Origin: Mytilus californianus
Taxonomy: Eukaryota; Mollusca; Bivalvia; Mytilida; Mytilidae
NCBI RefSeq assembly: GCF_021869535.1
Contig: NW_026262734.1
Span: 107,543,088 to 107,607,087, forward strand
DNA: 64,000 nt
Direction of reading: 5' to 3'
Both the position numbers and the translations under genes were made by a program. This document shows, one piece after another, positions 48,390 through 60,600 of this stretch. The notes under the pieces were generated by a model. That model searched no databases, was not told the DNA's origin, and worked only from the letters and a program-made list of their open reading frames with translations. Each line of letters opens with the position of its first letter. Within the stretch, counting starts at the first letter, position 1.

Positions 48390-51075
48390 AGAATTGAAAT
48401 GGGAAATGTGTCAAAGAGACAACAACCCAACCAAAGAGCAGAAAACAGCCCAAGGCCACCACTGGGTCTTCAACACAGCGATAAAATACTGCACCCGGAG
48501 GCGGGCTTCAGCCGGCCCCTAAACACAAATGTGTACTAGTTCAATGAAAATTGACGTCACACTAAACTCCGAAACATATAGATGAACCATAATTTAAAAA
48601 AAACACACAAGACTAACAAAGATTACAGGTTGCAATTCTGTAAATACTGACAATGCAATTTTCCATAGGAACTCCCTTTGCGGCTAAAATTGTGACACTT
48701 TTACTATGAAGTTTCGTGAAAAATAATATCCCAGAACGGAAAGTTTATATGCACTACTATTTTATTCAAAGGTCAAAATATAGGGCTGTGCGGCATATTT
48801 TCAACATTTATATGCCCTGAACTTCTAAGAGTTTAAACTTATACTAAAATTCTATACTACCCTTACCTCCATTTTTGGACCTCCTAAGAATTAAAATTTA
48901 GCCGCTACCATGTTTTTCAATACTGGTTACATTCCCAAGTGATGTCTCTATGAGATGAAACACAGAGATCATCAATGGGAACCAGTACGTTAACAAATTA
49001 ACATACCTATGAATATTAAATATCTCCCCAAAAGAGGCGTGGTTTGAGAAACAGCTGTATTTACAAAGTGCAACCTATACAAACATTTATTCAAATAGAA
49101 AACTCTCTAAAAACACTTTTTCTCACAACAATACTTATTTATCAGAATTATAGCCTTAAAGAAATCACTGCATATACTCTAAGTTTCCTTTTACAGTAAA
49201 TTTTATATCCCTACCCCTGTTTCAATTTTTTAAAGATTTTAAAACAAGACTCTAATTATTGCCAGCTTACCCTATGTGCATGTTATCTGACATGAACTGT
49301 CCAAAACCTGTTTGAAACTATTCTGATAACAAATTGAAAGCATTTTAGAATACTATAAATGTATTGTTTAGTAGTTAAGCATTCCAACATTCAAGATTAT
49401 ACAAAGTATCCAATCCTGCCTGTGTCTCCAGTCCACATCTTACTGTATGCCTATTTGTCAAAGAAAGTTCACAATTTCTGCCTAAAATGGTCAGTTTAGA
49501 ATTCTTGTCACAACAGTATCATCCCTAACCATATATCTAACATAAGTTAGTTAATATATGAACTAGAAGTGTTTAAACAAAGCCATATTTGCAAAAGTTG
49601 TATTTATGAAGATATCAGTCTGGTGCATAAATTCACTAAAAGTTTGATTGAAATGACTGCTTACATCTGATTTTTGCATAACTTCCTAGCACAGTTATTG
49701 TTTACTTTACCAAAGACCTTTAAAATAAACAAATCATAGCATTTACAAGTTAAATTATCTGTTTTATGACTCAGGGGTAGGCATTTTTTGTCTGTTTTTT
49801 GCCCCTGGGGCCTCACATTTCCTAATTTTTTTCCCTGTTTCTAGCAATGTGGAATATTTACTACATATTTAGGATAGAACACACTATTGTAAGTTTTATT
49901 GAGGTCTTTTTGTAATTCTAGCTTGTACTTTTTTATGCCGCGGTCACAAAAAAACACATTTAGGCATTACGGCTTAATTTTGGGTTATCGACAGGACAAA
50001 AACACCCCACCAAAAATATTTAGGAAGGATCAATGAGTTGCAATTACTGCGAAGAGTAAATATAAGCACTTCTAAACAATTTAAATTACAAATAGGCATA
50101 TATTATGAATTTATTTTGAATTCAGGGCTTTAAGTAAACCATGCATACTGTAAACTGTGAATTTATGCTGAGTCATCATAGTTAAGGCCCAGGATTTTCT
50201 CAATCTTCATGAAATATTTATAAAACTTCATATTTGAGTTAAATTCTTTAAAATCTCTGAGATAAACCAGATTTTGTGAAATTCTGTATGTTCTATTTTT
50301 TGACCCTATATAGGTTGCAATTCTGTAAATACTGACAATGCAATTTTCCATAGGAACTCCCTTTGCGGCTAAAATTGTGACACTTTTACTATGAAGTTTC
50401 GTGAAAAATAATATCCCAGAACGGAAAGTTTATATGCACTACTATTTTATTCAAAGGTCAAAATATAGGGCTGTGCGGCATATTTTCAACATTTATATGC
50501 CCTGAACTTCTAAGAGTTTAAACTTATACTAAAATTCTATACTACCCTTACCTCCATTTTTGGACCTCCTAAGAATTAAAATTTAGCCGCTACCATGTTT
50601 TTCAATACTGGTTACATTCCCAAGTGATGTCTCTATGAGATGAAACACAGAGATCATCAATGGGAACCAGTACGTTAACAAATTAACATACCTATGAATA
50701 TTAAATATCTCCCCAAAAGAGGCGTGGTTTGAGAAACAGCTGTATTTACAAAGTGCAACCTACAGGTTCCTGACTTGGAACAGATACAAAAAAAAAAAAA
50801 CAACAACAAAAAACACGGGGTTTAGCATGTTTTGTGAGATCTTTACCCCTATACCTCTAGCTAATGTGAAATAAACAAACAAGAAATACACACAGTAAAA
50901 CTCAGACTCAGTTTAAAAAAATTCCGAGTCCGATGTTAGGATAGGTAACAGAAGAAACTAAACAAAATGACAATGATCAACATAAGTTAACAAAGGACTA
51001 CTCGCAGTTACTGACATTCCATCTCCAGACCTCAATAAAACTGATCAAAAGATTATGTCTCTACCATATGAACAT
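48390..51075 (-). mobile_element. RT-element 3' UTR (minus) split by a composite insertion
   Basis: 48,390-48,627 and 50,761-51,075 are consecutive parts of the 3' UTR seen at 32,700-33,345, separated by the 2,133-base element below. Confidence 0.65.
48628..50760. mobile_element. Composite element with identical 448-base direct terminal repeats
   Basis: 48,628-49,075 and 50,313-50,760 read the same at every position I compared and are equal in length. Each begins GGTTGCA and ends TGCAACC (7-base inverted ends). TACA flanks the whole on both sides (48,624-48,627; 50,761-50,764). The 1.24 kb interior has no coding frame, no obvious primer binding site and no polypurine tract. Confidence 0.75.
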
Positions 51076-51639
51076 GTATACATCTAATTAATGGTTATTT
51101 GTTGTGAACCATTAAAGATAAAAAGAAGATAATAAGGTGGCTTTTTGAACTCACTGATTTGACATAATTAATGAAAGAACTGTTGTTTTGAAAAAACGTC
51201 CCAACAAAATTTTAAATAACAGACACAATGGAGAAGCGTTACCGTTCGGGTTCGGGTTATCTTTTTTCAAAGAACCAACGCTTTTTCATTGCAGCTCCTT
51301 TATATTAACCGTCTTGCAAATTCGGTTGAAAAATAATGTCTTTCTGGAACCACAATGTTTGACATATGCAGAAAATACTGTACTCAAAGTAATAAAACAC
51401 TTGTGTCTGATGACTTAATTACAAAACGATCGTTGCATTTATAATAACTAACTTATAACATCTGTTCATTGGCAAAAAGAGACTACAGATTAAGACTTCT
51501 ATTGGATCCTGCCTTTATACTTACCATCTGAGTACAGTCACTGACAGTTCCAGTTTCAGCCTTTGTTTTTTTTTTAGATTCAGATAAGAATATTTCATCT
51601 AAATCTTACAATGCAAATTCTTTGTGAATAAATTCATAG

Positions 51640-51940
51640 ATACCAGGATTAAAATTGTGTACGCAAGTCGCGCGTTTCGTCTACAAAAAACTCATCAGTG
51701 ACGCTAAATTCAAACAAGTTAAAAAGGCCAAAAAAAGAACAAAATTAAAAAGCATTGCTATCCCAAAATTCCGAAAGGGTTTTGTCAAATACAAAGTAAA
51801 AGCTAAAAAGTAAAATAACAAAAATACCCAACTCCAATGGAAATTCAAAACGGAAAGTCCTTAATCAAATGGCAAAATTAAAAACTCCAACACATCAAAC
51901 GAATGCAAAACAACTGTCATATTCCTGAGTTTGTACAGGC
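51640..51940. repeat. Two common mussel repeats
   Basis: 51,650-51,790 is the GCGCGTTTCGTCTAC family. 51,790-51,940 is the minus copy of the repeat at 16,560-16,665. Confidence 0.6.
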
Positions 51941-53162
51941 TAAGTGCATATTATACTAAATATTTGATCAATCTCAAATTCATTTTCGGGTTAGCAGAGA
52001 CATTTGTTTAATTTTTAAAATGATATGCCTTAGGTAAACCGACATATCTTTCATTCCTTTTAAGTAGTATTCTTTATTCTTTCTGTAGCCTTTTAAAATG
52101 CATCATATCACAACGACCAAACATCTGTATGTGGATTATCAGCGGTGAGGTATGAATAAGCAACTTTTCCTTATTTTTAACTCCATTATTACTAGAAAGG
52201 AATTAAACCAAAGGTTCCGAGTGGTAATGTTGAGGTATTTTCTTCGAAAAATTTAACGGACGCCATTATGAGTGTTTTTATCGTTTACATCATCTGTGTT
52301 AGAGATGACCACAAATATGTTCTAATTTTTGTAGCCACAATTCTTTCTACTTTTCCTTGATTGTGATATCACCTAGTGAGACTCATCAACCTATTTGTTC
52401 TTACCATGAGTAGCATAAAGAGTGCCTCTAGTAGAAAATGTTTGAATTACCCTTCCCGTACACCTGAGATCCACTAGTTTTAGTGGGGTTAGTTTAGCTT
52501 AATTATAATCTTTTTATGTAGTGTTTGTTTTGTGTCGTCTTTTCGTCGTCTTTTATTTTTTGTATTTATGTAATTTACAAAATATATATACCTACAAAAC
52601 ATATACAGCGTATTACATATAACTCTAGTTTGATAATATAAATACTGTCCTGTAAATTTTATAAAATTAATAAATGTCGTTTGGTTTGTTCTACATTTTT
52701 TGTACAGCAAAATAAATTGGTCCTGACAAAAAAGTCGGTGCTTGGGAATTTGAATAAATGAAGGAAATTCCACTTTGAACATAAAAGACTGTTTTGTACT
52801 GTGTCATCCATTTGAGATAATTCTCTAAAATAAGAAAGTTAATGGTTTTCAGTCAATTGAATTCCATAACAACAAACGGTTATCCTACAGATTCAGAGAC
52901 AAGATCTGTGCCAGCACAGGAACTTCACAATAGCGAGTAGTAACGGCACAGACAGTTTCCAGCTAGGCAGCACTTGTGCAAGCGATTACCTTTTTGGATC
53001 GTTTCTCTCGTTTACCCGGGTCAACAAAAAGTAAAATTACAAAAATACCGAACTCCAAGGAAAATTCAAAACGGAAAGTCCTTTATCAAATGTCAAAATC
53101 AAAAGCTCAAACACATCAAACGAATGGAGTACAACTGTCATATTCCTGACTTGGTACAGGCA

Positions 53163-53227
53163 TTTCCTTATGTAGAAAAGTCCGAATCAATTTAAAAGTC
53201 CGAATCAATTTAAAAGTCCGAATCGAT
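53163..53227. repeat. Short tandem repeat
   Basis: Three units of AAAGTCCGAATCAATTTA, an expansion of single-copy sequence at the join of the inserted repeat (53,030-53,180) and the duplicated block. Confidence 0.6.
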
Positions 53228-53872
53228 GAAAATTTTTCGAATGCGGAAAATTTCTCTCTAATGTGTGCACAATACGAAATTAACGGAAAAAAAATAAATA
53301 GCACTTAACGAAAAGAACAAATCACCAAACGAAGCCCGAATGAATATCAACTGATTGAACTAGGAATGCTACGAGCTAGAAGCCTGATCCTTAAATCTTA
53401 CTTGAATCTTCTAAAAAAGAAACCACTGATTGTACCTGTACGCGATCATAAAGCAAAAGTATCATTCCGACACCTTCCTGTCAAAATCAAACATAAAAAT
53501 CGCCGCGCTTTACAGATTTAAGCGATTAGGTCAGCAGAATTCTGGATGGAAATGTTAATGTTGAAGCGAAACGCTTGATCTCCAAGAGTGCAAATTTCGA
53601 AGTTGTTTAATATGCAACAAAGTGTAGGATTTAAATGAACGTATCATTTTCATTGCTGAAATCATTTACAACAGAGATATATAGGTTCCTTTAAAAACTA
53701 TAAAACAATCACAATTCTATTTGAAAATGAAATAGTATCAAATAACGCTGCAAATAGTTATTAATATTATAATACACAAAAAACTAAATCTGATAAACAA
53801 CAATATCAGAGTGACTAAAAGAACAATACCATTTCAGTCAATAATCTAGTATTACTACGACAGTAATCGTCA

Positions 53873-55044
53873 CTATTCGCTTCCTAAAAGCTTCAGAAGA
53901 ATTGTCGGTACTCCCTTTTTTACTGAATATCTTTTAACCAGGTATTGTGCTCCTGCTGGGTAAACTCTTTCTTTTTCCGTATAACATGCGTAGTTTTCAA
54001 TGTTGAGTGGTTGCCACTGCGAATCAGAAGAGTTATCAATAACAAAATGTACTTCAATGTTGCCACTCGGTGTGCAGGACGGAAAAATCTGAGCGCATTG
54101 CTGTTGAACAGAAGATGAAACAAAAGATAACCAAGTAAACTTTTTTCCTGGTTGGTACTTTGCGAGATCTCGAGCAGAAATTTTCATTTTGCGATATGTT
54201 TTCGTTTTTTCTCTTACCAAATCCCTCCAACAAAACAAAAGTAGATGGAACATAAGAATATACGGTCCGAGTGCTAGATCATTTCCTGTAGGTTTGAAGC
54301 CCGTATCACGCTGTCGCCTCAAAGCTGTATTCAGATAAGTGTATAATTGGGTATCTTCGTCGGTATATACCTTGACGATCGTTCTGTAGAGGTCAAATCT
54401 GTTGGTACACTTACTAACTACATCGCTTGCTTCCGTACATGCTGGGTAAAGCGACTGTGCAACTTTATCCCTAACAGCAACCCAGTTTTTACCTGTATTC
54501 ACATGTCTAAATACATCATTCAATAAAGCTGAAAGTGATTTCGTTTTGTCGACAACAGCCGGATGAAAAACGCCTTTGTAAGCCGCCAATGTAAGTCTAA
54601 ATAGACCATATTCTTCATTTTCGATAGAGCTACTCCCATCATAGAATGTTTCGATGTCCTCCTCACTTTCGAGGTTATGTGGTTCTTAATGATTTTCGAA
54701 GCCTCTAAATATCCAAACAATTCAGCTATTTCCTGAGCTGTATTTCCACTGGTTGGTCCTTTCTCGGAAATGCCATCCTTTGCCTTTAATTCTTTGTCGC
54801 ATGCTTGAAACTGTAGAAGAGTTCTGATTGCAGAGAGATTGTTCCACCAAACAGCCTGCTGGAGTAAACCCCATCGTCTGTCTTCTGGGACTAGGTTTAT
54901 GAGATATGGTTTCAGTGGTCGGCCTGGGGTCCCTAGAATCCGCCATACCTCCCCCCAATTTCCCATTTTTGCTGCCGCAAACATTCTCTTGATATCAGCA
55001 TTGTCCTCGTCAATACTCCGTGTGGAAGATGATATTACGCCCAT
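53873..55044 (-). pseudogene. Ankyrin-ADP-ribosyltransferase copy with one frameshift (ART-B)
   Basis: Paralogue of the intact copy at 30.5 kb, collinear over its whole length. Starts MGVISSS (same myristoylation signal), with the ankyrin-like region in one frame from 55,044 down to about 54,672, and the helical and ART parts in another frame down to the stop at 53,873. A single base is missing near 54,672 compared with the copy at 11 kb. This shifts the frame just after the NHIT peptide that follows the last ankyrin-like repeat. All downstream ART landmarks are intact: TYRKM, SFVSSS, EKERVYPAGAQ. The acceptor TTTCAG lies 10 bases before the ATG. One lone indel in an otherwise clean gene could be a recent inactivating mutation, a polymorphic null allele or an assembly error. 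It is closer to the 11 kb copy than to the 31 kb copy (for example it ends LLGSE like the former, not LLACLGSE). Confidence 0.75.
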
Positions 55045-55329
55045 TTTGAATAACCTGAAACAATTATACTCGAAGATTTAAAAACCATTTACTTGTATTG
55101 GCGTTTAAAAAGAAATTGAAATAAAAAAAAAACGCTGAACATATACTCAACTCGTATTAGTTAATATATCAGTGTCGTTTCAAAGACTCAAGCGTGTTGA
55201 TCTAAATCAAGGCGACAGTAGTTGACAGATGTAGAAATATCGTAAATCGATGAAGATGAGACAAATCAAGGTAATCACCGCCCATTCCCAAAAGAAAAAG
55301 TATAAGGGATACCCACGAGGAGCAACATG

Positions 55330-55395
55330 ATCTCTACTGAATGCGTGGACAGGGTAAGCGTCTCTTGACTCGCATGTATCAACCACCCTGTGAAT
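55330..55395 (-). other. Recurrent cassette, copy 2 (ART-B intron)
   Basis: Reads DTCESRDAYPVHAFS on the minus strand, within an open frame of 173 codons (55,207-55,728). It sits in the putative leader intron of ART-B, at the matching position of the 12.5 kb cassette. Confidence 0.4.
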
Positions 55396-55825
55396 CTTAT
55401 AAACCATAATCATACCTAGACAATAATTTTTTTTGGTCTGCGTTAAAAAGCTGTGTAATGCAAAATTGAAATCAGCATATTTATTTAGAAGTGATGAACA
55501 CATACATACAGTACTGATTTCTGTTTCGATAAAACAGTTTAATTTTAAAAGGAAAATTAAGAATTTACATGATTGCCAAGGTAAAATAGAGAATATCGTA
55601 TAAACCTTAAGATGTGTATATTTTGCTTGAAAATTGGCAAAACGGAAATGATGACCATACACTACTTGTTGATGTAAAATATTGCTTTCGAGTTTAGATT
55701 TGAATATATCCGTCAATTTGTTTGCCATTTACAGCTGTTTATAATCCGACCGATGGCAAGGTCATAGGTTATGTTGGCATGATCAACATATATTTTTCTT
55801 AAATCGGTAAACATATACTTAATTA

Positions 55826-56035
55826 CTGTGGATTCATTATTATTCGTTAGATACCAATTTCTGTGGATTTCGTGGGTACAGGTGAACCACGAAATTAAAC
55901 GTTTAACGCCATACAAATTTTCTATGAGGTTATATGCAGACTTTTGCAAAACAACGAAATCAAATATCCACGAAAATGCAAGTTTTTCTCTATCCACGAA
56001 AATTGGTACCCACGAAAAAAAAAATGAATCCACAG
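55826..56035. mobile_element. MITE with CTGTGGATTCAT ends
   Basis: TIRs CTGTGGATTCAT and ATGAATCCACAG with TA on both sides (55,824-55,825, 56,036-56,037). 210 bases, internally palindromic. Absent from the matching place in block A (about 12,980-13,000), so it arrived after the duplication. Confidence 0.75.
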
Positions 56036-57610
56036 TAAAGAAAATGACATCCATATTACAGATATCTATTTGCTGGATGCTTATGTTTGCATTGATATCA
56101 ATAAAAATCATTTTCTGTTCAATAAGACTTTTACGTCATATCTAATTCAATACTGCATTGTGCATTGATTCTCTATTGATGTTAATAATGTTTTCAAATT
56201 ATCTACTGTTCCATAACGGTGTACCTGATGTTGTTAAATTAAGATCATTTTCTAAAAATTAAGGCATTATGTAAAACTTACTTTTGGAAAACTAAATTTA
56301 TTATCAGTGTAAGAATCGAATTTAAATGATGTGCCTTTTAAAAATCCATATCAAATTTTCAGAAAATATATATTGTCAATTAAACTTATGTTTTGTGTGG
56401 TATTTCAATAGTTTAAACGAAAAACAACAACAATTAATTTGATACTTTTTTTTAGATATCCTATGCAAAGTCTTATCAATTCGTGTATATCCTATTATTG
56501 TTAATTGATTACCGATATTCATATCAAATAAGTTCTTTTAAAATAACACAACTAGATTTTCAAAAGCCGAGTGTCAGCATAAGAGTGAAATCAATTACAC
56601 TAAAGCTATTAGTTAGCCGTTTTAACAATATTAACACATACGTATACTAAATACGTTGATCAAGCAAATGTTATTAACAAATCATATGCATACAAAATGA
56701 AAAAAAAAACACAAAACAAAAGGGCAGAAAAATAAACCAACAGTATTTTTTTTTCTCAGGCGAAGATTATGAAAATCCACTTAGTGTTTAATTACGACAC
56801 TGCCTTGTCTTTTCATTTAAGATTAACTTTTGAACAATTATGACAGCTTTGCATTTCAGTGAAGATATTTTGAACAATTGAAAGTCATACAGTTATGAAC
56901 GTTTAAGAACGTAAGAAAGAGTTAAGTGTCCTCTGGGAGACGTTGTTTTATTACTGCGCGCAAGTGTTGTAGTGCTGGCTTTTGCCTTATAAACATTGTC
57001 TATTTTTAGCCATTATCCTTACAAGGTAGGTTGATGTGGTACGTTCCCTTAAATGCCTCCAAGTAGACTGCTTATCGCTTGGTATTTTTTATTGGCATGG
57101 TCTACGATTCTTTGTAATGGCTTGACAAAAATGTAAAGTTGGTATCAAAGTATATATTTATATGTCTATTGGCTCTAAATGAATTTTTTCATATGAAAAG
57201 TGACAAATGCTTCCGACATGCTTCATGTGTATTATCATGATTATATACACTTTTACAGATTTCCCCCAGACAACATTTGTAAATTTGACCAAAACTACAT
57301 ATACATTCATCGGATAAAATATCACACTTTGGCATACAATCTTCCAAAATATTTTTCAATAGAATATGTCAGCTTTTATGGAACTACGCCGCCCATTTAA
57401 AAAAATCCTGGCATACCTCAAATGTAATCATATCATTACTTTATGCTTTATGCTAGTAAATATTCGAAAATTTGTATCAATTGATCATATCTTAGTTCGT
57501 GAAAAATGAAACTAAAAGAAACAGTTAAAGGGAAATAACTGTAACACAAATAGTAAAACGATAACTTAATCCCTGCTCACTACCCTTGTTAATCGTAACA
57601 TACATTAAAA

Positions 57611-57684
57611 ACTTACCTTTAATCGAACTTCTGTGATGAAACATTGAGTTATAATTGCTTGGGAACATTGCTGCATCTTTTATA
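57611..57684 (-). promoter_or_regulatory. TATA promoter and leader exon for ART-B
   Basis: On the minus strand: TATAAAAG at 57,684-57,677 in the context GTCAGTATAAAAGATGC, then about 60 bases later a near-consensus 5' splice donor (AAAG|GTAAGT, GTAAGT at 57,616-57,611). A start about 30 bases below the TATA box gives a leader exon of roughly 57,617-57,653. The next acceptor in the same direction is at 55,055-55,056, ten bases before the ART-B ATG, so the intron would be about 2.56 kb. No long ORF lies between. Function inferred from motif order and its recurrence. Confidence 0.55.
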
Positions 57685-57964
57685 CTGACATGGGGAAAAA
57701 TATTATATTTTCGTAAAATACGATTTATTGAAAATACACTCACAGGAATTTTAATACATCGACTTTTTAACTATTAATAGATTTAAATGTCAACACGATT
57801 TACTGACATCAATATAAAAATAACAAATCGAACTGAATTGAAAACATTGTAATGTAAGGTTTCCCCTACAATAAACACTTGCAAGCAGACAATGAATAAG
57901 TTGATGACGGTGATTTTTATACTAACATTTTCTGACAAAATTATGTACATTTAATTATGAGGAT

Positions 57965-58440
57965 AAAAATAAGTACATGTGGTATGATTGCCAATGAAAC
58001 AACTATCCACCAAAGTTCAAATGATGTGAATGTAAGCAGTTAAAGGCAACTATACGGCCTTCAACAATGAGAAAAACACATATTGTATAGTCGGTTATAA
58101 ACGGTTCCGACATAAAAAAAATATAAAATAATTCAATTGAGAAAACTAAAGGCCTAATTTGTAACAAAACAGCTAATGGAAAACAAATATAACAGACATG
58201 AACCACCGACTACTACTGGACACTCCAGACTTGGGACAGGCATATGAAGACTGTGGCGGGATAAGAATGTTATATAGCGCCAAACCTTTCCCCTAACCCT
58301 GGACAGTGATGTAACAGCACAACATAACAATACACTACACAAAACAATAGACGAAAAACAAAAAAGATAAACAGCAACAAACGACAACAACTCAATTACA
58401 GGCTCTTGACTTAGGACAGACACATATACACAGGAAAAAT
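57965..58440. repeat. Common mussel repeat
   Basis: Intact form of the repeat that is split by the RT element at 32-33.5 kb. Confidence 0.6.
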
Positions 58441-58690
58441 TGCAACATATGTTTTTCATATGTTTTCAAAACATATGAAAAACATATGAAAATCATATGT
58501 TTTTCATATGTTTAGGACAAACATATGATAAACATATGTTTACAAACATATGTTTACATATGTTTTGAAACATATGAAAACATATGTAAGCAAACATATG
58601 TTTCCATATGTTTTATGACATATATAAACATATGTTTATAAACATATGAAAAACATATGATTTTCATATGTTTTCATATGTTTTAATAGA
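58440..58690. repeat. CATATG-rich palindromic tract
   Basis: About 20 occurrences of CATATG separated by short A or T runs. Any part can pair with many others. Confidence 0.85.
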
Positions 58691-59507
58691 CATTTAAAAA
58701 AATGTTATTAGAAAATGTCAAAATTTGTCATATATCAATTACATTTTATAAATATTATATATATAACGTATATCTCAAACAGGAAGGTGCACTTTTAGAA
58801 ATATTTTGGGCACCACTAAATTATTTTGTCAATTGTAAGGGAGCAGTCTTACCATAAGTGTAATTGTCCTTGATGAGAGGTAAGGAGTTTGGGGTAGAAT
58901 GCGGCATTGCTCCAGAGGTTTTAGTTTTTTTGGGGGAAGAAAGTGGTTTTAAATATCATTTCAGCTATAAAAATCCTGTATCATTACCACTTTTTTTTGC
59001 TTTCAATAGCATATAAAAGGCTTTACTATCCAATGGTATGTTCAAATCCAGCTTGTATATCTTATAACCTTATTTACACGTTATTTGCACCTGATATTTC
59101 ATTATTTCATCTAAATGATTTATTTCTAAACGTTACATAGAGCTTTTTATATATTCGTTGGTACAGAATCTCTTGCAGATTCATAACAATACAATGTATT
59201 GCTAACCTCCTTTTTGTTAAATATCTTGTTTTGTTTACAAATCATAATTTTAAAATCCATTGCAATTATAATTTGATTAGTTTGCTTGTTGACTGTTAAT
59301 TTAGTTGCATTAAAGTTGGTATGCAAACAGAAAAAGCTTTTCATCTATAAGACCTGTTAGTGGTCTGTAATTGCTTTAGGATAAGTAGTTGCGATAGACA
59401 TGATCATTTATAATATTTAAACACAGAATCTTATGATCTTGATTCATTAAGAAACAAGAATGTGATCATAGTACACAGGTGCTCCACTTGCACAATCATT
59501 CTTTTTA

Positions 59508-60330
59508 GCTCACCGTTCCGAAGGAACTGTGAGCTTTTGCCATCACTTGGTGTCCGTCGTCGTCCGTCGTCGTCCGTCTGGTGTAAACTATTTCAAACAT
59601 CTTCTCCTCTGAAACTACTGAACCAATTCCAACCAAACTTAAGCTGAATGATATTTAGGGTATCTCAAATAAAGTTTGTGTTTTATTGACTGTTTCGTCA
59701 AAAAAAATGGCCGCAATGGCTAAAAATAGAACGTAGGGGTAAAATGCAATTTTTGGCTTATATCTTAAAAACCAAAGCATTTAGAGCTAATCTGATGAGA
59801 GAGGTAAAAATGTTTATTAGGCCAAGCTCTGTCAGCCCTGAAATTTTCAGATGAATCTAACAACCCATTGTTTGATTGCTGCCACTTAATTGGTAATTTT
59901 AAGGAAATTTTGCAGATTGTGGTTATTATCTTGAATATTATTAATTATAAAGATAAACTGTAAACAGCAAAAATGTTCAGCAAAGTAAGATCTACAAATA
60001 AATTTGATTACCAAAATTGTCAATGAATTGTCCCCATAAGGAGTTTTTGCCCTTTAAAATCAATTTTTCACAATTTGTTCATTTAGTTTGCTGATTTTAA
60101 AAATCTTCTCCTTTGAAACTGCTGAATCAATTTCAGCCAAACTTGGGCTGAATGAGTTTCAGAGTATCTAGTATAAATTTGCATTTTATTTAGTCAAGAA
60201 ACATAGCCACTATGGATAAAATGAAACAAAGGGGTAAAATGCCTTTCTTTGATTTTGAAGAAAATATGACAGATACAAAGAACATTTCAATAGAAGTTTT
60301 AAGCCATGCATTAATATATATTGAAAAGCA
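59508..60330 (+). repeat. Common bivalve dispersed repeat
   Basis: Begins TTTAGCTCACCGTTCC and GTGAGCTTTTGCC, then GTCCGTCGTCGTCCGTC, AAATAGAACGTAGGGGTAAA and so on; a second diverged part from about 60,080. A relative lies at 63,355-63,660. Confidence 0.75.
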
Positions 60331-60382
60331 AAAATAATCATTAATGAAAGATTTAAGCCAAAAATTACAGGTGAACGATTCA

Positions 60383-60600
60383 GGCTCTTGTGTGGACTGT
60401 GGAATTGGTGTAAAACCTCTGATGGTTTTTTGTTTTCATAATGGCTTTTTTTCCTGAGACCCTGACCTTCATTGCCAAATTGAAAGCTATGCCCTTGTCC
60501 ATACAGGTATTTATTTCAAAGGACCATTCAAGCAGTGTGCAACAACAGCATAAATAGTGAATAATACTGTTCACAGTCACAACACAGTGTCTAAAAATGC
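60383..60600 (-). other. Possible degenerate transposon-related frame
   Basis: Open for about 72 codons on the minus strand (HYLCCCCTLLEW, FNLAMKVRVSGKKA). Weak resemblance to a Cys/His/Trp-rich segment of invertebrate transposon proteins. No firm call. Confidence 0.2.

Larger units (their letters stand above)
41665..51230. repeat. Nested repeat cluster specific to block B
   Basis: Fills the gap between sequences that adjoin at about 8,400 in block A. It holds a promoter-module copy (41.7-42.2 kb), dispersed repeats, an RT relic, a hairpin and a composite element. Confidence 0.6.
37830..57960. repeat. Segmental duplication, block B
   Basis: Second copy of the unit described for block A, same orientation. 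It is longer mainly because of a roughly 9.6 kb cluster of nested repeats at about 41,665-51,230 that interrupts sequence which is continuous at about 8,400 in block A. Confidence 0.8.

Noticed and set aside
49076..50312. Retroviral-type gag/pol inside the composite element
   Set aside because: No open frame above about 60 codons and no RT, integrase or protease motif.
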